Positions 1 through 5,691 of a stretch of DNA of 10,721 nucleotides are shown here, piece by piece. The stretch spans positions 1-10,721 of the forward strand of contig JAUVKE010000061.1 in NCBI GenBank assembly GCA_030592105.1, in the 5' to 3' direction. How positions within the stretch are numbered: the stretch's first letter is position 1; every line of letters starts with the position of its first letter. The stretch is from Desulfobacteraceae bacterium. Its GTDB lineage: Bacteria > Desulfobacterota > Desulfobacteria > Desulfobacterales > BuS5. Position numbers and translations under genes: made by a program. A model generated the notes under the pieces. The model was not told where the DNA came from and ran no database searches. It saw nothing but the letters and a program-made list of their open reading frames with translations.

Positions 1-7
1 CTTGCCC

Positions 8-86
8 TTTTGTCCGTCTTCTACGTTGCGGTAACAGTTGTATAGCTCACTATGCAACTGTTACCACGCCTTGAAGACGAACAAAA
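8..86. repeat. 79-nt imperfect palindrome (long hairpin) upstream of the efflux operon
   Basis: An outer arm at 8-21 pairs with 73-86 (14 positions, one G:T wobble; core CGTCTTC / GAAGACG). An unpaired bubble (22-29 / 66-72) follows, then an inner arm GGTAACAGTTG (30-40) pairs perfectly with CAACTGTTACC (55-65) and continues as TATAG / CTATG around the 4-nt loop CTCA (46-49). The inner stem is thus 16 pairs with one wobble. No T-run sits directly after it as in a classical terminator, although AACAAAAA follows. It may be a dispersed intergenic palindrome, a terminator for a gene to the left of the window, or a leader structure of the operon. The pairing is seen directly; the role is open. Confidence 0.75.
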
Positions 87-140
87 ATTCTGCACGATAT
101 GCGTAGATTATTTCCTTCCAGTTCCCTTACTATTATAAAA

Positions 141-1481
141 ATGGTCAAACAGAATATGCATGCTGTAAAATTAATTATCAGCGTTTACCTGATTCTTTTC
201 TTTTTCCTGTTGAGCATCGCCTGGGGCGGGCAGGAAAAAAAAGAAGCAGATATAACAGGGGAGATCTTAACTCTGGAGGATTGTATAAGAATTGCTGTTG
301 AGCAGCATCCTGATATAAGAGCAAAAATAGCAGAGGCAAAAGCCGGCAAATTAAGGGCAAAACAGTCTTTTTCCAGCTTTCTTCCTGAGCTTGATTTTTC
401 TTCCGGTTATTTTAAATCAGGATACGACAGGACTTCGGGCATTGCCGGGACCAAATCGAGAGATAATTATGCTGTCGGCTTTTTTCTTTCCCAGAATATA
501 TTTGATTTTGGCCGGTCTCTTTCCAGCTGGAGAATGAGTAAAAATGAGGCCGAGGCTGTATCATATCTATTAAATACCACAGGCCAGGAAATAGTATATC
601 AGGTAATAGATGAATTTTACGGTCACCTTAAAGCCTTAAAATTAAAAAAAGTCAACCAGGAAGCATTTGCCCTGGCAGAATTTTATCTAAAGCAGATAAA
701 GGGATTTTATAAAGCCGGCATCAGGCCGAAAATCGATGTTGCCCGGGCCGAGGTGGATTTATCTAATGCAAAGGTTGCGCTTATCAAGGCAAAAAACGGG
801 GTAAGGCTTTCCATAGTCGGTCTGAACAATGCCATGGGAATCGGGATTGACGGATCGGAATTTTATCAAATAAAAGATGAATCAGAGCTTGTAAAACAGG
901 ATTATAATATAGATGATCTGTTTCTCCTTGCCTGCAAAAACAGACCCGAGCTTTTTGAACTTAATGCCAGGCTCATGGCTGGCGAGGAAAAAATAAAGTT
1001 TTTTAAAAGTGAATACCTCCCCAAAATTTCCGGCAGAATGTCTTATGACTGGAAAGGTGATTCATCCCCCCTGGACAGGGAGTGGCGGGCCGGAATAACC
1101 ATGGATGTACCATTATTCAGCGGTCTTGATACTTCGTACAGATTAAAGGAGGCCGGGGAGAATTTGGTAAGTGTAAAAAGCAGGGTCAACAGTTTGAAAT
1201 TAAAGATAAAAAAGGAAATAGAGCAGGGTGTTTTAAATTTGAAAGAGGCTGGAGAAAGAGTAAGCGCCACAAAAACGGCCGTTAAACAGGCAAAAGAGAA
1301 CTTGAGGCTGGCACAGGGAAGATATAAAGTAGGACTTGCAACGATTATCGACTTGACTGATGCGCGGGTGCTTTTTCTTGAAGCCAATACCGATTCGATA
1401 ACGGCATTATATGATTACAAAATTGGAGAGGCAACAATTAAAAAGGCTGTCGGAACCATACCATTTAGGATTGAAAATTGA
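141..1481 (+). CDS. TolC-family outer membrane efflux channel protein
   Basis: This is an outer-membrane factor that should form the exit duct of the efflux system encoded by the next three genes. Numbered from the upstream ATG at 99, there is a signal peptide (hydrophobic stretch about residues 24-41, ending SIAWGG). The typical family opening LTLEDCIRIAVEQHPDI (58-74) follows, then helical repeat segments and a second repeat start near RPELFELNARL. The C-terminal part contains RLAQGRYKVGLATIIDL, the usual signature before the last helix pair. Full length is about 446-460 residues, normal for the family. I chose the ATG at 141 because it gives a conventional 29-residue signal peptide; ATGs at 99 and 156 are alternatives, and none has a clear Shine-Dalgarno. 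The stop overlaps the adaptor start by 4 nt. The substrate cannot be told from the sequence. Confidence 0.93.
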   Translation: MVKQNMHAVKLIISVYLILFFFLLSIAWGGQEKKEADITGEILTLEDCIRIAVEQHPDIRAKIAEAKAGKLRAKQSFSSFLPELDFSSGYFKSGYDRTSGIAGTKSRDNYAVGFFLSQNIFDFGRSLSSWRMSKNEAEAVSYLLNTTGQEIVYQVIDEFYGHLKALKLKKVNQEAFALAEFYLKQIKGFYKAGIRPKIDVARAEVDLSNAKVALIKAKNGVRLSIVGLNNAMGIGIDGSEFYQIKDESELVKQDYNIDDLFLLACKNRPELFELNARLMAGEEKIKFFKSEYLPKISGRMSYDWKGDSSPLDREWRAGITMDVPLFSGLDTSYRLKEAGENLVSVKSRVNSLKLKIKKEIEQGVLNLKEAGERVSATKTAVKQAKENLRLAQGRYKVGLATIIDLTDARVLFLEANTDSITALYDYKIGEATIKKAVGTIPFRIEN

Positions 1482-2830
1482 AAAAAAGCATTATTATCTC
1501 TGTTCTGTTTTTTATTATTGCAATATCCTTTGGCGTTTATATTTACTTAAAATCAGAGGAGAGCTTTACCTTTAAAACCATGAAAGTGGTAAAAGGAGAT
1601 ATTGAGCAGACCATATCGGCCACCGGAACCGTGAATCCTGTAATAATTGTTAATGTGGGAGCCCAGGTAACAGGCAAGGTGTTAAAACTGTTTGCTGATT
1701 ATAATTCTATTGTCAAAAAGGGAGATATAGTCGCAAAGATAGATCCGGAACTCTATCAAAGTGATATAGAACAAGGAAACGCAAGATTAAAGACTGCCCT
1801 GGCAAATCTGGAAAGTATTTCTAAAAATATAAGTTATGCTGAAGCAAAGGTCAAAAGTGCTGGCGCAGAGATAAAAAGGGAAGAGGCCGGTCTTGCCTAT
1901 GCTAAAAAAGAATATGAAAGATATGTTGAACTTATTCAAAAAGACCTTGCATCTGCAAGTGAAAGAGATCAAAAAGAATTGGCATATAAAGAAGCGCTGG
2001 CCCGGCTTGATAGCGCTAATGCCGAACAAAACGGCCAAAAAGCAAACCTGTCTTCCAAAAGGGCTGATTACGAGGCATCCTTTTCCCAGGTTAAAAGTGC
2101 TGAGGCTGCCCTGGAAAGGGATAAAACCAATCTTGATTATACAATTATCAGGTCCCCGGTGGATGGAACAGTGGTGTCAAGGGAGGTGGATGAAGGCCAG
2201 ACCCTGACCGCCAGGATGCAGACCCCCCTCCTTTTCAGGATAGCGGAGGATTTAACCAAAATGCAGGTTAATGCCAGTATTGACGAGGCCGACATAGGCC
2301 GTATAAAAACGGGGCAGCAGGCATTATTTACAGTGGATGCCTTCCCCTATACCACCTTTGAAGGAATTCTAAAACAGGTGAGAATAGCCCCCATAATAGT
2401 GCAGAACGTGGTTACCTATGACGTCATAATAAAAGTTGAAAACAAAGAATTAAAACTAAAGCCTGGAATGACGGCCAATGTAACCATAATAGTTGAGCAA
2501 GTGAGCAATATTGTCAAGATACCCAATGAGGCATTGAGATTTATACCGCCGGAAGATTTAAAACTAAATAATCTAAAAACAGGCAAAAAAGCCGGTAAAA
2601 GGCTTAAAGGCAAGCACTTACGACATGTATGGAGGATGAAGAATGGAAGCCTTGAACATCTTTTGATAAAAACCGGAATAACGGATGGAGAATATACCGA
2701 GCTTGTTTCCGGGGATGTGCAAGAAGAAGATGCTCTGGCAACAGGGGCGCTTGATAAAAACGGCAAACCGGTTATATCCAAAAAAGCCGGGTCCCAGCTT
2801 AAAGTTAGATTTAGAGGATTTCGTCCATAA
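1478..2830 (+). CDS. MacA-like periplasmic adaptor (HlyD/RND membrane fusion family)
   Basis: This inner-membrane-anchored adaptor should link the ABC permease to the TolC-type channel. Residues 1-24 are one N-terminal membrane anchor (MKK then a long hydrophobic run). A barrel-sandwich (lipoyl-like) half follows at about 40-90 (SATGTVNP, GAQVTGKV, VKKGDIVAKIDP). An Ala/Lys/Glu-rich coiled-coil hairpin spans about 93-218, and the second lipoyl half is at 222-255 (IRSPVDGTVVSREVDEGQTL). A beta-barrel comes next, then a Lys-rich insertion at about 367-380 in the membrane-proximal domain. At 450 residues it is slightly longer than a typical MacA. The start is TTG at 1478, preceded by AGGA at 1467-1470 (7-nt spacing), and overlaps the tolC stop as TTGA, which suggests translational coupling. 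The HlyD/MacA assignment is firm; calling it MacA rests on the neighbouring MacB-type genes. Confidence 0.93.
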   Translation: MKKSIIISVLFFIIAISFGVYIYLKSEESFTFKTMKVVKGDIEQTISATGTVNPVIIVNVGAQVTGKVLKLFADYNSIVKKGDIVAKIDPELYQSDIEQGNARLKTALANLESISKNISYAEAKVKSAGAEIKREEAGLAYAKKEYERYVELIQKDLASASERDQKELAYKEALARLDSANAEQNGQKANLSSKRADYEASFSQVKSAEAALERDKTNLDYTIIRSPVDGTVVSREVDEGQTLTARMQTPLLFRIAEDLTKMQVNASIDEADIGRIKTGQQALFTVDAFPYTTFEGILKQVRIAPIIVQNVVTYDVIIKVENKELKLKPGMTANVTIIVEQVSNIVKIPNEALRFIPPEDLKLNNLKTGKKAGKRLKGKHLRHVWRMKNGSLEHLLIKTGITDGEYTELVSGDVQEEDALATGALDKNGKPVISKKAGSQLKVRFRGFRP

Positions 2831-3544
2831 ATGGCAGAGCAAAATAAACAGATTGTTGTAACAGATCTCAGCAAAACCTATTTTCTCGGCGGTGTTGAGG
2901 TTTCTGCAATTAAAGGGATATCTCTTGCTGTTTCAAACGGTGAGTTCGCCGCCATAATGGGTGCTTCAGGTTCTGGAAAATCTACGCTTATGAACATACT
3001 CGGTTGCCTTGACAGGCCCACTGCGGGAATCTATATGCTGGAAGATGTTGATGTGGGGCATTTAACACGGAATGAAATGGCCGGAATCCGAAACAAAAAG
3101 ATAGGCTTTGTATTCCAAAATTTTAATCTTCTCCCCAGGACAACTGCCATGGAAAACGTGGAGCTCCCCCTTTATTACATGAAAAATATATCCTCAAGGC
3201 AAAGGAGGGAACTGGCAAAAGAGATGCTCCAGATGGTCGGCCTGCAAGGACGGGAAAAGCATCACCCAAGCCAGCTTTCAGGGGGAGAGCAGCAGCGGGT
3301 GGCCATAGCAAGGGCCCTGGTAAACAAACCCTCCATTATTATGGCAGATGAACCCACCGGCAACCTGGACAGCAGTACCGGTGGAGAAATTATGGAAATT
3401 TTTCAAAACCTGAATCAAAACCTGAAAAAAACCATTATTTTTATTACCCATGATCAGGATGTCGCCCATTTTGCGGGAAGGCAGATCAAATTAAAAGATG
3501 GTGTAATCATAGAGGATAATTTTTTGAGCAGAGTGAATTCATGA
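2831..3544 (+). CDS. ABC transporter ATP-binding protein, MacB/LolD type
   Basis: This cytoplasmic ATPase should drive the adjacent FtsX-like permease. All nucleotide-binding motifs are intact: Walker A GASGSGKS (44-51), Q-loop in [11 protein letters not shown] (94-103), signature [15 protein letters not shown] (149-163), Walker [14 protein letters not shown] (169-181) and the switch His in ITHDQD (205-210). The LLPR.TA.ENVELPL context and 237-residue length are typical of the MacB/LolD/FtsE subfamily, which acts mechanically from the cytoplasm rather than moving substrate through the membrane. The ATG follows the adaptor stop with no intervening base, and the stop overlaps the permease start by 4 nt. 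In E. coli MacB the same domain is fused to the permease; here the two are separate genes, which is common elsewhere. Confidence 0.95.
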   Translation: MAEQNKQIVVTDLSKTYFLGGVEVSAIKGISLAVSNGEFAAIMGASGSGKSTLMNILGCLDRPTAGIYMLEDVDVGHLTRNEMAGIRNKKIGFVFQNFNLLPRTTAMENVELPLYYMKNISSRQRRELAKEMLQMVGLQGREKHHPSQLSGGEQQRVAIARALVNKPSIIMADEPTGNLDSSTGGEIMEIFQNLNQNLKKTIIFITHDQDVAHFAGRQIKLKDGVIIEDNFLSRVNS

Positions 3545-4761
3545 ATCTGATTGCCGGTCTTAAGATTTCCTGCCGTGCCTTGTTGAAAAACAAGATCCGG
3601 TCATTATTAACCATGTTAGGTATCATTATCGGGGTGAGCGCTGTAATTGTCATGGTCGGCATAGGCCAGGGCGCAAGGATCAGCATCACGGATAAAATTG
3701 CCGGCATGGGGAGCAATATGCTTCATATTGAATCGGGCAGCCTGACCCGTGGAGGAATCAGGGGGGGAAGGGGAACAATAAGTACCCTGGTACCGGAAGA
3801 CGCCATTGCCATAGTCGAAAAATGTCCATCCGTGGCATTGGCGGCTCCAACAGCAAATATAACTGCCCAGGTGGTTTATGGAAACCTGAACTGGTCCACC
3901 CGCGTCCTTGGCACAACCCCCGGGTATATGACCATCAGAAAATGGGAAAAGGCATCAGGAATTTTTTTTTACGATACAGATGTGAGGTATGGGACCAAAG
4001 TAGCGGTGATTGGAAAGACAGTGGCAGAAAATCTGTTTCAATCAGCATCTCCCATTGGAGAAATTATCAGGATAAAACGAGTCCCCTTTAAAGTGATCGG
4101 TCTTTTAAAGGAAAAGGGGCAATCGCCTTTTGGCACTGATCAGGATGATGTCATTCTGGTCCCTTTTACAACTGCCAAAAAGCGACTCTTTGGCAAGCAC
4201 AGCCGGTTGAGGAGGATCGTTGTTTCAGCTAAAGACGAAACACTGATGAAGAGTTCCCAGGAGGAAATCACCCTCCTCTTGCGCGAACGCCATCGCATCA
4301 AAGGAGGAAAAGAGGATGATTTCATCATCAGAAATATGGCCGACATCCAGGATGCTGCAGCATCCAGCATGAAGGTAATGACCATTGTCCTGGCAAGTAT
4401 TGCCTCGGTCTCTCTTATTGTTGGCGGAATAGGGATAATGAATATAATGCTCGTTTCGGTGACCGAACGAACCAGGGAGATCGGAATTCGGATGGCGGTG
4501 GGGGCAAGAACCGGGGACATTCTATTTCAGTTCCTCCTCGAGTCCCTGGTACTCTGTTCGGCCGGAGGTATTTTCGGCATTTTTTTAGGGATCGGCGTAT
4601 CTGAGCTTATAGCGATATTTGCAAAATGGCCCTCGGTGGTCTCTGTTGAATCAATATTTTTATCCTTTTTTTTCTCCATGATGATTGGTGTGATATTCGG
4701 CCTGTATCCGGCAAGAAAGGCATCTCTGCTTAATCCCATAGAGGCGCTGAGATATGAATAG
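3541..4761 (+). CDS. MacB-type ABC transporter permease (FtsX/MacB_PCD family)
   Basis: This is the inner-membrane subunit of the efflux system. It has the MacB layout: a cytoplasmic N-terminal helix with KNKIRSLLTMLGIIIGVSAVI leading into TM1 (about 21-41), a large periplasmic core domain (about 45-275), and three more membrane segments (about 278-303, 330-357, 370-392). Family landmarks are VTERTREIGIRMAVGAR (307-323), which contacts the ATPase, and GLYPARKAS.LNPIEALRYE at the very end. At 406 residues it is full length. The ATG at 3541 overlaps the ATPase stop as ATGA. Residue similarity alone does not separate a macrolide/toxin exporter from a lipoprotein- or peptide-exporting relative, so the substrate stays unknown. 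A 9-base T run (3962-3970) lies inside the gene without disturbing the frame. Confidence 0.94.
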   Translation: MNLIAGLKISCRALLKNKIRSLLTMLGIIIGVSAVIVMVGIGQGARISITDKIAGMGSNMLHIESGSLTRGGIRGGRGTISTLVPEDAIAIVEKCPSVALAAPTANITAQVVYGNLNWSTRVLGTTPGYMTIRKWEKASGIFFYDTDVRYGTKVAVIGKTVAENLFQSASPIGEIIRIKRVPFKVIGLLKEKGQSPFGTDQDDVILVPFTTAKKRLFGKHSRLRRIVVSAKDETLMKSSQEEITLLLRERHRIKGGKEDDFIIRNMADIQDAAASSMKVMTIVLASIASVSLIVGGIGIMNIMLVSVTERTREIGIRMAVGARTGDILFQFLLESLVLCSAGGIFGIFLGIGVSELIAIFAKWPSVVSVESIFLSFFFSMMIGVIFGLYPARKASLLNPIEALRYE

Positions 4762-4770
4762 GAATCAAAT

Positions 4771-4861
4771 TTAAAACCGTCACATAAATGATTTCACTCC
4801 GTTATCGTCCCTTTGCGTATTACAATACGCCTTCCTACCTCTGGCCTTGTGCCACTTTTAA
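4771..4861. repeat. short spacer with central palindrome, possible dispersed repeat
   Basis: After the permease stop there is a spacer without a convincing gene. Its centre is a clean palindrome, GCGTATT (4815-4821) / AATACGC (4824-4830) around two bases. Its edges are weakly inverted (4771-4783 against 4849-4861, 10 of 13 positions). It lacks a T-run, so it is not a textbook terminator, though it may end efflux-operon transcripts. From its style I suspect a repeated intergenic element; no second copy exists in the window. Confidence 0.35.
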
Positions 4862-4881
4862 AATCGGGTAATGAAAAAAAT

Positions 4882-5047
4882 GGGGTCAAGTCTACTTTTG
4901 ACCCTTATTAATTTTGATCTGTTTTGTATACGTATGTTTTTAGTTTTCCAGTTATATTTTTAAGCTTCGAAACTCTCTTTTGATAAGACAAAATTAATGT
5001 TTAACCCTTTTTTTTTATCATCAAGGGTCAAGCATAGACTTGACCCC
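4882..5047. mobile_element. 166-bp inverted-repeat element (MITE-like, no transposase)
   Basis: The left end (4882-4904, beginning GGGGTCAAGTCTA) and the right end (5025-5047, ending AGACTTGACCCC) are inverted copies, 20 of 23 positions identical. Each end is also a near palindrome: GGGTCAAG / CTTGACCC on the right with a 6-nt loop, and the same with one mismatch on the left. A second, perfect 10-bp inverted pair lies inside (ATTAATTTTG at 4907-4916, CAAAATTAAT at 4989-4998). The interior is AT-rich and has no plausible gene. Ends of this GGGGTCAAGTCT type recall palindromes flanking REP-associated (IS200-like Y1) transposases in related bacteria; that link is from memory and inference. No obvious target-site duplication is visible. 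Confidence 0.6.
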
Positions 5048-5068
5048 GTTTGACATAAAAGGATATAA

Positions 5069-5446
5069 ATGAACAACAAAGTAAAGATCCATGAAAAAGC
5101 GATTTTTGTCAGAATCAATAAGCTCTATCATGATTCGATGACAGCAGAAGAAATGTATGAAGCAACTCGTGGCGTTTGGAGAGTTGGCCCCCGCAAAGAT
5201 GAGGCGGATTATGCTTTTACAGTATATAAAGGCGAGGTGAAAGAAGTATATAAAATCAACTCATGGTTGCCAGCAGGCACCTTGCCATACAACACTAGAC
5301 CAAGAACAAATATTGAAGTTAAAAATAGGTGGGAGTTTGACGGATCATTGGCAGAAGACGCTATACGCAAAAAGTATATTAGTAAATCGGTAAAGGAGTA
5401 TTTACCACGTGGAGCTGCTAATCCCATCACTTACATCAATTGCTGA
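5069..5446 (+). CDS. conserved hypothetical protein in a probable gene cassette
   Basis: This is a soluble 125-residue protein with no signal peptide or membrane segment. I cannot give it a function. Notable segments are LYHDSMTAEEMYEATRGVWR (residues 19-38), YAFTVYKGEVKEVYKINSW near 49-67, RWEFDG near 88-93, and the tail YISKSVKEYLPRGAANPITY ending INC. The ATRG.WRVG, VY.G.VKEVY and GA.NPI.Y.NC pattern resembles, from memory, a widespread uncharacterised family of small proteins. The ATG at 5069 has AAAAGGA at 5057-5063 with 5-nt spacing. It starts 21 bases beyond the inverted-repeat element and ends 6 bases before an attC-like site, the usual geometry of an integron cassette gene. No promoter is evident, so expression may depend on read-through from the efflux operon. 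Confidence 0.8.
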   Translation: MNNKVKIHEKAIFVRINKLYHDSMTAEEMYEATRGVWRVGPRKDEADYAFTVYKGEVKEVYKINSWLPAGTLPYNTRPRTNIEVKNRWEFDGSLAEDAIRKKYISKSVKEYLPRGAANPITYINC

Positions 5447-5452
5447 TTAAGG

Positions 5453-5540
5453 GCATAACAAGGCAAATTAACACGGACTGCCAAAAGCTGCGCCGCTTCG
5501 CTCTGCAGCTTCTGGCATCCGGTTATTTGCTACGTTACAC
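5453..5540 (+). other. attC-like integron recombination site
   Basis: An 88-bp imperfect palindrome with attC architecture. The 5' box GCATAAC (5453-5459, R''-like, consensus RYYYAAC with one deviation) faces the 3' box GTTACAC (5534-5540, R'-like, consensus GTTRRRY with one deviation). Between them, 5463-5477 pairs with TCCGGTTATTTGC (5518-5530), leaving two bulged bases on one strand (a T at 5468/5469 and A5473), like the extrahelical bases of attC. A short unpaired spacer separates these from the outer boxes. An inner stem TGCCAAAAGCTGC (5479-5491) pairs with 5505-5517 with one mismatch around a 13-nt loop. The site follows the stop of the preceding gene by 6 bases, as in cassettes. The structure is seen directly; the attC identity is inferred, and no integrase is in the window. 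Confidence 0.72.
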
Positions 5541-5550
5541 GGAGAGTATA

Positions 5551-5691
5551 GTGTCAAACGAAAATGTATCGACTTCAAATAAACTAAGTACATCGATATT
5601 AATTGTTGATAAATGTGATTTTGAAAAAGAAAAAATTAAAGAGGCTGTCGTAACTATTAATCAGAATTATTCAGTTGTTTTAAAAAGCTGA
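5551..5691 (+). pseudogene. truncated response-regulator receiver-like fragment
   Basis: This is a 46-codon frame opening with GTG at 5551, with GGAGAG at 5541-5546 directly after the attC-like 3' box. The product contains TSILIVDKCDFEKEKIKEAV followed by NQNYSVVL. That resembles strand 1, helix 1 and strand 2 of a CheY-like receiver (ILIVDD...), although the acidic pair reads D-K instead of D-D. It then stops, lacking the phosphoacceptor Asp and two thirds of the domain. Its last 12 bases overlap the 3' end of the convergent TPR gene, so the rest was probably lost at a rearrangement junction. The same frame is open upstream to a TTG at 5440, but that part would translate the attC hairpin and is unlikely to be coding. 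It could instead be a real small protein; the receiver resemblance is suggestive only. Confidence 0.4.

Noticed and set aside
8..86. Interpreting the first palindrome as an attC site
   Set aside because: The TAAC/GTTA elements lie in the inner stem rather than at the ends, and there is no R''/R' layout or adjoining cassette gene.
3962..3970. Run of nine T inside the permease gene as a phase-variation tract
   Set aside because: The frame is intact, the tract is short and it lies in an AT-rich region; nothing else points to slippage control.
4140..4520. 126-codon - strand frame opposite the permease gene
   Set aside because: It is a shadow of a well-supported permease gene, with low-complexity Ser/Ile/Thr-rich content.
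5050..5055. TTGACA as a -35 promoter box for the cassette gene
   Set aside because: A -10 box at normal spacing would fall inside the coding region, and no TATAAT-like sequence is there.
5440..5550. Upstream extension of the receiver-like frame to a TTG at 5440
   Set aside because: It would translate straight through the attC-like hairpin and overlap the preceding gene. The GTG at 5551 with GGAGAG just upstream is a better start.
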